From positions 1 to 64,000 of the forward strand of contig JAKOWB010000441.1 in the NCBI GenBank assembly GCA_029781795.1: a stretch of 64,000 nucleotides of DNA. The letters run 5' to 3'. Both the position numbers and the translations under genes were made by a program. Below, in pieces: positions 1 to 7,579 of this stretch (position 1 is the first letter of the stretch; the number at the start of each line of letters is the position of its first letter). The notes under the pieces are model-generated. The model searched no databases. It worked only from the letters and a program-made list of their open reading frames with translations, and was not told where the DNA came from. Origin of the DNA: Pseudomonadota bacterium. Lineage in GTDB: Bacteria > Pseudomonadota > Alphaproteobacteria > Kiloniellales > JACOMY01.

Positions 1-171
1 CAGGTGCTGCAGGGCGACTGGTCGGGCTGGTGGCTGGTCGCCGTCGGTGCGCTCAAGGCGCCGGCCTATGCCATCGGCTGGGGCCTGTCCAAGGGCCGCC
101 GCGCGACCGAGCTGGGCGAGTGGTTGACGGGCGCCGCCGGGGGCGCCGTGGCGGGGGTGACGCTGTTCTGA
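1..171 (+). CDS. C-terminal end of a membrane protein (partial)
   Basis: The frame is open from the first base and ends in TGA at 169-171, giving the last 56 residues of a protein that starts outside the window. The residues are rich in Gly, Ala, Trp and Val, with hydrophobic runs at both ends around a basic turn (SKGRRAT), as expected of a membrane protein's C-terminus. No family is recognised. A strong hairpin with a T-rich tail follows at 225-266, consistent with the end of a transcription unit. The G/C third-position bias matches the surrounding genes, which supports real coding. Confidence 0.6.
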   Translation, partial: QVLQGDWSGWWLVAVGALKAPAYAIGWGLSKGRRATELGEWLTGAAGGAVAGVTLF

Positions 172-224
172 GGTTGCTCGCCGCGCGGCCCGCGGCTGAG
201 CCTGGCTCCGAGCGCAGGAGCCCG

Positions 225-266
225 AGCCCGCCGGTCCCTTCGGGGGCTGGCGGGCTTTCTGCTTTT
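225..266 (+). terminator. Intrinsic terminator-like hairpin
   Basis: AGCCCGCC (225-232) pairs perfectly with GGCGGGCT (249-256). An inner CCC-TTCG-GGG helix closes the loop, and TTCTGCTTTT follows. It lies 54 bases after the stop of the partial membrane-protein gene and probably ends that transcript. The rest of 172-377 shows no gene; 290-375 is noticeably less GC-rich than the surroundings. Confidence 0.65.
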
Positions 267-377
267 CAGGCCGGCGCTCAAACGGAACTCAAACGAGGAT
301 GCCGCTAAACGATGCCGTTTCCCGTTTCGTTCTGGTAGGCTCTGCCAAGCAATTTCAATTACTTAAGACATTCACCG

Positions 378-426
378 TACCTTGACATGGTAGGGGTCAC
401 AGGTTCGATCCCTGTCGCGCCCACCA
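378..426 (+). pseudogene. 3' fragment of a tRNA-Val(GAC) gene
   Basis: Positions 382-388 form a 7-base anticodon loop (TTGACAT) with anticodon GAC at 384-386. The 3' anticodon strand, a 5-base variable loop, a perfect T arm (ACAGG 399-403 / CCTGT 411-415, loop TTCGATC), the acceptor strand CGCGCCC (416-422), discriminator A and CCA (424-426) all follow. The 5' half is missing: nothing like GGGCGCG or a D arm exists around 350, where a 76-base tRNA would begin. Only TACC (378-381) remains of the 5' anticodon strand. A clean 3' fragment of this kind is what site-specific integration into a tRNA gene leaves behind, but no integrase is visible here. Bases 427-518 show no gene. Confidence 0.75.
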
Positions 427-518
427 CTCCACCGCCCGACAGCAGGCTGTCTCATGCCGGCCAGACCCGGTCGCTTTTCCGCCGGTGCGGCGCTGCGCGC
501 ACATGCTCTGATCCCGAC

Positions 519-702
519 CGTTCGAGGTGCCGCCCGGTGACGAGCCGGGTGGAGAATTGGGAAGCCGGTGCGAAACCGGCGCTGCCCCCGCAACGGTAGG
601 GATGCCAGCAGTCGCGGCGAGAGCCACTGGGCCGGATGGCCTGGGAAGGCGTCGCGACGGGTCGCCAGAGGGCGACCGCTTCCGAGCCCGGAAACCAGCC
701 TC
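519..702 (+). promoter_or_regulatory. Cobalamin (B12) riboswitch
   Basis: The hallmark segments of the cobalamin aptamer occur in order: GGTGCC near 526, GGGAAGCCGGTG..GAAACCGGCGCTGCCCCCGCAACGG split over about 555-597, the B12 box (GCCACTGGGCC, then TGGGAAGGCG) at about 622-650, and the closing GAGCCCGGAAACCAGCC near 684-700. Downstream, CGGCGGGC (725-732) can pair with GCCCGCCG (769-776), and CCTCC (787-791) could pair with the ribosome-binding GGAGG at 823-827. Control of translation is therefore plausible. No cobalamin synthesis or transport gene follows; the only downstream ORFs on this strand are those at 836 and 916. Confidence 0.9.
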
Positions 703-835
703 GAGCTTCGTGTTCGGTCGATCGCGGCGGGCGGTCGGGGACGCCGCGGCCGCTCCGAAACGGGTCAGGCCCGCCGTCCAGCCTCGCCTCCGCCCTCGCG
801 CCGGACTGGCGCCTGCAGGAACGGAGGGTTTCCCG

Positions 836-919
836 ATGACGGTTGGCGATGTACGCGGGCTTCGGTCGGGGCCCGCGGGCCATGCGGGCCTGGCTGTCCG
901 GCGCGGGCCGATGCCATGA
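836..919 (+). CDS. 27-residue ORF directly below the B12 riboswitch
   Basis: ATG at 836 is preceded by a good ribosome-binding site (GGAGGG, 823-828). The frame gives 27 residues rich in Gly and Arg and ends in TGA at 917-919, which overlaps the ATG of the next ORF (ATGA). The start context and the overlap suggest translation coupled to the 83-residue ORF. It has no recognisable family, signal peptide or membrane segment. It could be a regulatory leader, the remnant of a deleted riboswitch-controlled gene, or a chance ORF. Coding is inferred from the ribosome-binding site and overlap only. Confidence 0.35.
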   Translation: MTVGDVRGLRSGPAGHAGLAVRRGPMP

Positions 920-1167
920 GGCTGCACTACCATCCCGGCCACCCCACGCCCGAACAGCGCCGCGCGCGCGTCCACCTGCTGGCCTGGATCGTCGCCCTGC
1001 CGGGCAACGTCGAGCCGGCGCTGGCGGCCGGCGCGGAGATCGCGCGCCTGGCCCAGGCGGCAGGCGGCGGCGACTGGCGCCTGGAAGCCATCGCCCTGCT
1101 GAAGCAGGTGCAGAGCGGCCGGGTCGTGCCGCCGCGCGGGCGGCCGCGGCTGCGGCTGGTGAGCTGA
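916..1167 (+). CDS. 83-residue hypothetical protein under the B12 riboswitch
   Basis: The ATG at 916 overlaps the stop of the 27-residue ORF, so translation is probably coupled and the gene sits in the cobalamin riboswitch transcript. The 83-residue product starts with a His-rich segment (MRLHYHPGHPTPEQRR), continues with a predicted helical middle containing LLAWIVALPG, and ends in an Arg-rich tail. No signal peptide is evident. I recognise no family and assign no function. The next gene is on the opposite strand, so these two small ORFs are the only visible targets of the riboswitch. Codon use is GC-biased like the neighbours. Confidence 0.55.
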   Translation: MRLHYHPGHPTPEQRRARVHLLAWIVALPGNVEPALAAGAEIARLAQAAGGGDWRLEAIALLKQVQSGRVVPPRGRPRLRLVS

Positions 1168-1204
1168 GGCGGCGCCCCGCCGGCGCGCAGGCGAGGAGGC
1201 GCGC

Positions 1205-2314
1205 CTACCAGTGGTTCGCCCGCGTCCAGCGGTCGACGATCGCCGTGCCGCCCTCGACCACCTGATAGGCCGGATAGGCCGCCGCCATCATGCAGGCGTG
1301 GTTTGGCCAGATGCGCAGGCGCGTGCCGATGGGCAGGCGCATCGCCTGCGCCGCGTCCTCGAACTGTACGAAGCCGTGCTCCTGGTTCACGCGGGCGACG
1401 CGCACGCCGGCCCAGGGCGGGCCGTCGAGCGGCCCGACCAGGCCATAGCCGATGTCGAGCGGCTGGCCGGCGGTGGAGCGGTCCTGCGACAGGGCGAGGC
1501 CGCCGGCGTCGATCAGCAGCAGGCCTTCCTCGGGCCGGCCGCCGACCACCGAGGCGATGACCGAGAGCGCCAGCGCCTCGCCGCCGCAGCAGCCGAGGCC
1601 GGCCTGGAAGACGTCCATCAGGAAGAAGACGCCGGGCCGCATCTCGGTGACGCCGTCCAGGTCGTCGGCGAAGAGCGCGGTGGGCGTCGAGCCGACCGAG
1701 ACGATGGGACAGGGGAAGCCCGCCGCCTCCAGACGCGCCGCCGCCACCACCACGGCGTCCCGCTCGGCCGCGGCAATGGACTGGATCTCGGCAACCTCTG
1801 CGGCGCCATAGGAGTGGCCGGCGTGGGTCATGACGCCGGCGACCCGGGCGCCCTGGCGGCCAAGCCGGCGGGCAATTGCGATCAGGGCGGGCGCGTCGGG
1901 CGCGATGCCGGCGCGGCCCTGGCCGCAGTCGATCTCGATCAGCACCGGCAGGCCCCCTGCCTCGCCCAGCGCGGCGGCCGCCGCCTCGCTGTCCAGCACG
2001 ACCTTCAGGTCCACGCCGGCGGCGCGCAGGGCCTGCACCCGCGCGAGCTTCGTGGGCACGATGCCGACGCCGTAGAGGATGTCGCGGTAGCCGGCGGCGG
2101 CGAAGTGCTCGGCCTCGGCCAGGGTCGAGACCGTGATGGCCGTGACCTCCGGCAGCGCGTGGCGCAGCGCCGCCACCGACTTGATGGTCTTGACGTGGGG
2201 GCGCAGCGTCACGCCGAGCACCAGCGCGCGCTCGCGCATCCGCCTAGCATTGGCGGCCAGGCGCGCGCGGTCCAGCACCAGGGTGGGGGTTTCCAGGTCC
2301 TCGAGGTTCGGCAC
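1205..2314 (-). CDS. D-threonine aldolase / DSD1-type PLP enzyme
   Basis: This 369-residue protein belongs to the fold-III alanine-racemase-like family that includes metal-dependent D-threonine aldolase and D-serine dehydratase. It opens with the typical LETPTLVLD strand and carries the PLP lysine in RPHVKTIKS. The C-terminal metal-binding pair (PNHAC, His and Cys) is present, as required for Zn/Mn-dependent D-threonine aldolases and DSD1 enzymes. The GTG at 2314 is preferred because family similarity begins there; the frame stays open upstream to 2443, but those residues look unrelated. It probably cleaves or dehydrates a D-beta-hydroxy-amino acid in the cytoplasm. The exact substrate cannot be told. 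Confidence 0.85.
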   Translation of the reverse strand: MPNLEDLETPTLVLDRARLAANARRMRERALVLGVTLRPHVKTIKSVAALRHALPEVTAITVSTLAEAEHFAAAGYRDILYGVGIVPTKLARVQALRAAGVDLKVVLDSEAAAAALGEAGGLPVLIEIDCGQGRAGIAPDAPALIAIARRLGRQGARVAGVMTHAGHSYGAAEVAEIQSIAAAERDAVVVAAARLEAAGFPCPIVSVGSTPTALFADDLDGVTEMRPGVFFLMDVFQAGLGCCGGEALALSVIASVVGGRPEEGLLLIDAGGLALSQDRSTAGQPLDIGYGLVGPLDGPPWAGVRVARVNQEHGFVQFEDAAQAMRLPIGTRLRIWPNHACMMAAAYPAYQVVEGGTAIVDRWTRANHW

Positions 2315-2554
2315 GGGGGGTCTTCTCGCTTCAATGGTCTCGGGCAGTGGCAGAGACTGCGCCAAAGCCGGGCGGAACGGCAGGGGGCAGCGGCGCAGGG
2401 CCGCCCCCTGGAACTGTGACCGGCGCCTCACACCCGGCACCAAATCACCGCGACTGGTGGGTGACGGCCGCCCGGGGTTTCTCTAGTCTTGGCAGCGCGA
2501 GGCGCTCGCAGGTCAGGTGGCGGCGCCGCGCGCTTCCGCGGCGGAGGACTCCCG

Positions 2555-3316
2555 ATGCGCCCTATCCTGGCCCTGCTCGCACTGCTGATATGCGGCCTTT
2601 CCGCCGCCGGCCTCGCGGCCGACACCTCGCCCAGCATGCCGACCATCCCCGGCCCGGCGCAGCCGCCGGGGCCGCCGCCACCGCCGCCGGGCGGTGCCAT
2701 CCCGCCGCCGCTGCCGGCGCCGCAGCCGGCGGAGACGCCGGAGTGGTTCTACGGCCAGAACGGTCAGGCGCTGGGTCCCTTCACCGTCAGCTACCTGCGG
2801 GACCTGGCGGCGCGCAACGAGCTGTCGGTCGACACGCCGGTCTGGAAGCAGGGCATGGCCGCCTGGGCGCGCCTTGGCGACGTGGCCGAGCTGGCCAGCG
2901 TGGTGGCCGCGATTCCGGGCAATGCCAACAAGGGCAACCAGCCGCCGCCGCCGCCCGATACCCAGGCCCTGCTGAACGACGCGGCGCGTAAATTCCTCCT
3001 GGGGACCTGGCGTTACGACGGCCCGATCACCCAGGGCAATATCACGGCCTATGTGAGGATCGAGATCACCTATCGACCCGACGGCAGCTATGCCGGCACG
3101 CAGATGATCCAGATGCCGCCGATGGGCGGCGTGCAGCCGCCGCCACAGACCGTGGGCCGCTCGGGCCGCTATTCCATCACGGCGATCGACCAGCAGCAAT
3201 TCGTGCTGACGATGAACGAGGTCGGCAGCCCGCCGGCGCAGATCAGCCTGAAGATCGTCGACCAGAACACCGTCGAGGACACCTCGAACCAGCTACGGAG
3301 CTTCCGGGTCCGGTGA
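2555..3316 (+). CDS. Exported GYF_2-domain protein with a lipocalin-like C-terminal half
   Basis: The start is ATG 2555 with GGAGGA about 8 bases upstream. The 253-residue product has a clear signal peptide (LLALLICGLSAAGLAA), a proline-rich linker at about residues 35-60, and a GYF_2/DUF4339 domain at about 60-115 (EWFYGQNGQALGPF ... VWKQGMAAWARLGD). After a second Pro-rich linker comes a C-terminal domain beginning LLGTWRYDG, which reads like a small beta-barrel lipocalin-like domain. GYF_2 domains typically bind proline-rich partners. The stop overlaps the GTG of the Crp/Fnr regulator gene (GTGA), so the two are probably co-transcribed and translationally coupled. Function is unknown. Confidence 0.8.
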   Translation: MRPILALLALLICGLSAAGLAADTSPSMPTIPGPAQPPGPPPPPPGGAIPPPLPAPQPAETPEWFYGQNGQALGPFTVSYLRDLAARNELSVDTPVWKQGMAAWARLGDVAELASVVAAIPGNANKGNQPPPPPDTQALLNDAARKFLLGTWRYDGPITQGNITAYVRIEITYRPDGSYAGTQMIQMPPMGGVQPPPQTVGRSGRYSITAIDQQQFVLTMNEVGSPPAQISLKIVDQNTVEDTSNQLRSFRVR

Positions 3317-4062
3317 GCGGGAGCGGAGAGAGCGCCGGTCAGCAGGCGACTGGCCCGGCGCCGCTGGGGCAAGGCGCACAGAGCGAATTGCTGCGGCGCC
3401 ATCCGCTCTTCCGCAGGCTCGACCCGGCGCTGCTGGGCGAACTGGTCAAGTTCGCCGTGGTGCGCCGTCTCGGCGACAGCGAGCTGGTGTTCCGCCAGGG
3501 CGACCCCGGCAACGCGCTCTATGGCGTGCTCGGCGGGCGCGTGCGCATCTTCGCCCCGGGGCCCGAGGGCGGCGAGATCACGCTCAACCTGCTGGAGCCG
3601 GGCGAGCTGTTCGGCGAGATCGCCACGCTGGACGGCAAGCCGCGCACCGCGAGCGCCGTGGCGATGGAGGCGACCGTGCTGCTGCAGCTTCGCCGCGACG
3701 CGCTGCTGGCAGCCCTCAGGCAGCACCCGCAGCTCGCCGAGGCGGTGATCCTGCTGCTCTGCGAGCGCATCCGCTGGACCAGCGACCTGATCGAGGACGC
3801 CGCCTTCCTGCCGCTGCCGCAGCGCCTGGCCAAGCGCCTGCTGGCCCTGGCGCGGCTGCATGGCGACGCCGAGGGGCGCATCCGCCTGCGCCTGTCGCAG
3901 AAGGAGCTGGCGACCCTGGTCGGCGCCAGCCGCGAGTCGGTGAACAAGCTGCTGTCGCAGTGGCGCGAGCAGGGGCTGGTGCAGCTCCAGCGCCAGCGCC
4001 TGCTGCTGGTCGACCCCGCCGGCCTCGCCCGCGTCGCCGAGCGCGACGCCGAGGCCGCCTAG
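3313..4062 (+). CDS. Crp/Fnr-family transcriptional regulator
   Basis: The 249-residue protein has an N-terminal cyclic-nucleotide-binding (cupin) domain at about residues 30-145 (VFRQGDPGNALYGVLGGRVRI ... PGELFGEIATLDGKPRTASA split by linkers) and a C-terminal winged helix with LSQKELATLVGASRESVNK as the recognition segment. There is no Cys cluster, so it is not an Fnr-type oxygen sensor. The effector pocket has the GE.A..DG.PRTA layout of cyclic-nucleotide binders but may be degenerate. Translation starts at GTG 3313, overlapping the upstream stop. A cyclase-domain gene lies directly opposite (4059-5936), which makes a second-messenger link attractive but unproven. Its stop interlocks with that gene's stop in CTAG. 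Confidence 0.88.
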   Translation: MSGSGESAGQQATGPAPLGQGAQSELLRRHPLFRRLDPALLGELVKFAVVRRLGDSELVFRQGDPGNALYGVLGGRVRIFAPGPEGGEITLNLLEPGELFGEIATLDGKPRTASAVAMEATVLLQLRRDALLAALRQHPQLAEAVILLLCERIRWTSDLIEDAAFLPLPQRLAKRLLALARLHGDAEGRIRLRLSQKELATLVGASRESVNKLLSQWREQGLVQLQRQRLLLVDPAGLARVAERDAEAA

Positions 4063-5936
4063 CCGCCCTTCGCCGTCAGCAGGTACATGCGCAGGTAGCC
4101 GGCGCCCTTGGCCAGCGGCACGCGCCCGACGTACTCGTAGGCGACCGGCACCTCGGCCTCCAGCGCCAGCAGGGCGGCGAAGGCCTCGCTGACGTAGACC
4201 TGGCCTTCGGGCGTCACCGGCTCCATGCGCGCGGCGCGGCTGATGTGGCGGCCGGTGTAGAGGCGCTGGCGCATCACCGGGTCCTCGACCGGGAAGACCG
4301 GGCCGGCGTGCAGCGCGGCGCGCAGGCCGAGCGTCGGCGGCAGGCGCAGGGCCGAGAAGTCCAGCAGGGCGAAGCGTGCCTGCAGCGCCAGGGCGCAGGA
4401 GGCGGCGACCGCCACGCTGTCGAACACCAGGTAGAGCCCGTCGCCCCAGGTGTGGCGGATCTCGACATGGCCGCCGAAGCGGTCGACCACCTCGGCCACG
4501 GCCGGCAGGACCGAGCGGTTGTAGGCCAGCAGCTCCGGCTCGCTGAGGCGCGAGAAGCCGTGCAGATCGCCGAACAGGAAGGCGCGCAGCGGGCGCTGGA
4601 TCGGCAGGCTGTCGCGGTTGCCGCTGTGGCCGCCGCCGGTCGGCCGGCTGTCGACCGTCGTGGTGGGCAGGCCGAGCGCGCGCCAGACATCGATGTCCGC
4701 CGCCGTGCCGGCGACGCCGTTGCCGGGCTGCCCGTCCCAGATCGCGAGCTGGTGGCAGGCGCCCTCGTCCATCGCCGCGCGCAGCCGGGCGAGGCCCATG
4801 GCGAGGCGCGAGCAGTAGGCGAAGACCTCGGCATCGCCGAGGTAGTCGCCCTCGGTCGCCAGCACGACGTTGCTGGCCCTGGCCAGCACGGCCTCGAAGC
4901 GCCGCACCCAGTCCGGCCCGGCCGGCGCCACCGAGGCCTCGAGGAAGGCGGCGCGATCGAAGGGCAGCACGACGGTCAGGTCGCAGCCGCGCCGCAGCAG
5001 CGCCTCGGCCACCAGGATGTCGCCGCCGGCCGCCAGCGAGCCGAAGCCGGCGTCGACCGGCAGGCGGTCCAGCGCCGCCTCGATGTCGGCGGCAACCGCG
5101 GCCTCGGCCGCGGCCGGGAAGCGGCCGGGCTGGCCGGGTTGCGCGAGGATGTGGCCGCTGTAGTGCAGGGCGAGGCCGGGCCTCAGCCGCTCGGCCAGTG
5201 CGCCGCCGCGGCCCAGCGCCGCCACCAGGCGTTTCAACTGGCGGCGGGTCGAGGCCAGCGCGGTCTTGTTGCCGGCGCTGTCCAGCAGGCGGCTGGCGGC
5301 GGCGTCGGCGCGCGCCATCTCGCCCAGGATCAGGCTGGCCTGCAGCTCGTCGGCGGCGAGCTGGAATCGCATCTCCCGCTCTTCCGGCGGGGTCGTGGGC
5401 AGCAGATCCAGCACCGCGCGGGCGGTCGCCGCCGCCGTGGCCTGCTGGCCGGCCAGGGCATAGAGCACGGCGGCGTTGATGCCGGGAAAGGTCTCGCGGC
5501 TGCGCGCGAAGATGCCCTGGTAGGCGTCGGCGGCGCGGGCCAGGGCGGCGCGGTTGTCGCCGCCCTGGCGGAAGGCGCGCTCGCGCAGCAGGCGGGCGCC
5601 GAGCGCGGCGTAGTTCACGTTGTCGGCCGGCAGGGCATAGCGCGGCCAGAGCTTCTCGGCCTCGGTCAACGCCCCGGCGCGCGCCAGGCTCAGCAGGTGG
5701 TGGTAGCGGAAGGCCTGGTCCGCGGGAAAGCGATCCAGCGCGTCCGCGGCCTGGTCGGCGGCCATGAGCTGGTCGCCCGAGCGCTCGGCGCGCAGGATGC
5801 GCTCCAGCAGGACCTCGCGGGGCGTGTCGTCGGACTCCGGCGTCATGGGGGGCGAGACTAGCGGGGATTTGGCGGGCGCCCTAGCGCCGGCGGGGAGGCG
5901 GCGCCGAGGCTTGCCCTTTGCGGCCATTGGTGGCAT
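4059..5936 (-). CDS. Tetratricopeptide-like protein with a C-terminal class III cyclase domain
   Basis: A 625-residue protein. Residues from about 450 to the end match an adenylate/guanylate cyclase catalytic domain: FGDLHGFSRLSE supplies the first metal Asp, WGDGLYLVF the second, and GLRAALHAGPVF and GRHISRAARME follow in the usual order. Both metal-binding Asp residues appear present, but the classical DIVGFT is altered to DLHGFS. The N-terminal part is a helical Ala/Arg/Leu-rich region that reads like degenerate TPR repeats, followed by a segment predicting sugar- or ligand-binding-like alpha/beta structure. No membrane segment is seen. An alternative start is ATG at 5846. It lies divergent from prfC and convergent with the Crp/Fnr gene. 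Confidence 0.75.
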   Translation of the reverse strand: MPPMAAKGKPRRRLPAGARAPAKSPLVSPPMTPESDDTPREVLLERILRAERSGDQLMAADQAADALDRFPADQAFRYHHLLSLARAGALTEAEKLWPRYALPADNVNYAALGARLLRERAFRQGGDNRAALARAADAYQGIFARSRETFPGINAAVLYALAGQQATAAATARAVLDLLPTTPPEEREMRFQLAADELQASLILGEMARADAAASRLLDSAGNKTALASTRRQLKRLVAALGRGGALAERLRPGLALHYSGHILAQPGQPGRFPAAAEAAVAADIEAALDRLPVDAGFGSLAAGGDILVAEALLRRGCDLTVVLPFDRAAFLEASVAPAGPDWVRRFEAVLARASNVVLATEGDYLGDAEVFAYCSRLAMGLARLRAAMDEGACHQLAIWDGQPGNGVAGTAADIDVWRALGLPTTTVDSRPTGGGHSGNRDSLPIQRPLRAFLFGDLHGFSRLSEPELLAYNRSVLPAVAEVVDRFGGHVEIRHTWGDGLYLVFDSVAVAASCALALQARFALLDFSALRLPPTLGLRAALHAGPVFPVEDPVMRQRLYTGRHISRAARMEPVTPEGQVYVSEAFAALLALEAEVPVAYEYVGRVPLAKGAGYLRMYLLTAKGG

Positions 5937-5974
5937 CCCCTTGCGCCTTCGCGAAAAGCAGGACGTTAGGACCC

Positions 5975-7579
5975 ATGGACGCCACCCAGGCGGCGCCGCG
6001 ACCGGGCGACAGCGCGCTCCGGCCGGAGATCCTCCGGCGGCGCACCTTCGCCATCATCTCGCACCCGGACGCCGGCAAGACCACGCTGACCGAGAAGCTG
6101 CTGCTCTGCGGCGGCGCCATCCAGCTCGCCGGCCAGGTGCGTGCCAAGGGCGAGCGGCGGCGCACCCGTTCGGACTGGATGCAGATCGAGCGGCAGCGCG
6201 GCATCTCGGTCGTCACCTCGGTGATGACCTTCGAATACGGCGGGCACGTGCTGAACCTGCTGGACACGCCGGGCCACGAGGACTTCTCGGAGGACACCTA
6301 TCGTACGCTCACGGCCGTCGACGCCGCCATCATGGTGATCGACGCGGCTAAGGGCATCGAGGCGCGCACCCGCAAGCTCTTCGAGATCTGCCGCCTGCGC
6401 GACATTCCCATCGTCACCTTCGTCAACAAGATGGATCGCGAGTCGAAGGACCCGCTGGAGCTGCTGGACGAAATCGCGCAGACCCTGCAGCTCGAGACCG
6501 CGCCCGCCACCTGGCCGATCGGCCGCGGCCGCGACTTCAAGGGCACGGTCGAGCGCGGCAGTGGCCGCATCCGCCTGCTGGAGGAGGCCGACCGCGCCAG
6601 CGACGTCGCCGAGGTGACGCTGGACGGCCTGCTGGGGCCCGGCGCCGCGCTGGTGAAGGAGGAGCTGGAGCTGATCGAGGCCGGCTATCCGCCGGTGGAG
6701 AAGCAGGCCTTCCTGGAGGGCAACCTGACGCCGGTCTTTTTCGGCTCGGCCTTGAAGAACTTCGGCGTGGTCGACCTGCTGGAGGGCCTGATCGCCCTGG
6801 CGCCGCCGCCGCGCGACCAGCAGGCCGACCGCCGCGTGGTGCATGCCGAGGAGGCGAAGCTGACCGGCTTCGTGTTCAAGATCCAGGCCAACATGGACCC
6901 GCAGCATCGCGACCGCATCGCCTTCGTGCGGCTCTGCTCGGGCAAGCTGACGCGCGGCATGCGAGTCAAGCTGCCGCGCACCGGCAAGACGCTGGGCCTC
7001 AACGCGCCGCAGTTCTTCTTCGGCCAGGACCGCGGCCTGGCCGAGCAGGCCTTCGCCGGCGACGTCGTGGGCGTGCCCAACACCGGCCTCTTGCGCATCG
7101 GCGACACCGTGACCGAGGGCGAGGAGCTGCGCTTCCTCGGCGTGCCCTCCTTCGCGCCCGAGATCCTGCGCCGCGTGGTGATCCTGGACGCCATGAAGGC
7201 GAAGAAGCTGCGCCAGGCGCTGCAGGAGCTGGCCGAGGAGGGGGTGATGCAGATCTTCCGCCCGCTCGACGGCAGCCTGCCGGTGATCGGCGTGGTCGGC
7301 CAGCTGCAGCTCGACGTGCTGGGCGACCGCCTGGCCAACGAGTATGGCGTCGACGTGCGCCTCGAGGCCTCGCCCTACACCCTGGCGCGCTGGGTCAAGG
7401 CCAGGGACCGCGCCACGCGCGACGCCTTCGTCGAGCGCCACCGCGCCGAGATGGCCGAGGACCTGGACGGCGATCCCGTGCTGCTGGCGAGCTCGATCTA
7501 CTCGCTGGAGTACACAGCCCGCCAGAGCGAGGGCATCGCGTTCCAGGACATCAAGGACGGACAGACCCCGGCGGTCTAG
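5975..7579 (+). CDS. prfC: Peptide chain release factor 3
   Basis: A 534-residue translational GTPase of the RF3 type, matching the family's usual length (about 530). The P-loop is AIISHPDAGKTTLTEK, switch II is DTPGHEDFSEDTYRTL (diagnostic for RF3 rather than EF-G), and NKMD and the C-terminal domains follow. RF3 recycles RF1 and RF2 from the ribosome after peptide release. ATG 5975 is preferred over an upstream in-frame ATG at 5918 because the family N-terminus starts close to it. It is divergent from the cyclase-domain gene, with under 40 bp between starts, and its stop interlocks in CTAG with the convergent glycosyltransferase gene. Confidence 0.95.
   Translation: MDATQAAPRPGDSALRPEILRRRTFAIISHPDAGKTTLTEKLLLCGGAIQLAGQVRAKGERRRTRSDWMQIERQRGISVVTSVMTFEYGGHVLNLLDTPGHEDFSEDTYRTLTAVDAAIMVIDAAKGIEARTRKLFEICRLRDIPIVTFVNKMDRESKDPLELLDEIAQTLQLETAPATWPIGRGRDFKGTVERGSGRIRLLEEADRASDVAEVTLDGLLGPGAALVKEELELIEAGYPPVEKQAFLEGNLTPVFFGSALKNFGVVDLLEGLIALAPPPRDQQADRRVVHAEEAKLTGFVFKIQANMDPQHRDRIAFVRLCSGKLTRGMRVKLPRTGKTLGLNAPQFFFGQDRGLAEQAFAGDVVGVPNTGLLRIGDTVTEGEELRFLGVPSFAPEILRRVVILDAMKAKKLRQALQELAEEGVMQIFRPLDGSLPVIGVVGQLQLDVLGDRLANEYGVDVRLEASPYTLARWVKARDRATRDAFVERHRAEMAEDLDGDPVLLASSIYSLEYTARQSEGIAFQDIKDGQTPAV

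Noticed and set aside
372-975. Several long frames on both strands over the tRNA fragment and riboswitch
   Set aside because: They translate structured RNA sequence and contain no family features; the RNA interpretation explains the conservation.
3960-5861. 633-residue plus-strand frame opposite the cyclase-domain gene
   Set aside because: Gln/Arg/Gly-rich composition typical of antisense translation; the minus strand has recognisable cyclase motifs.
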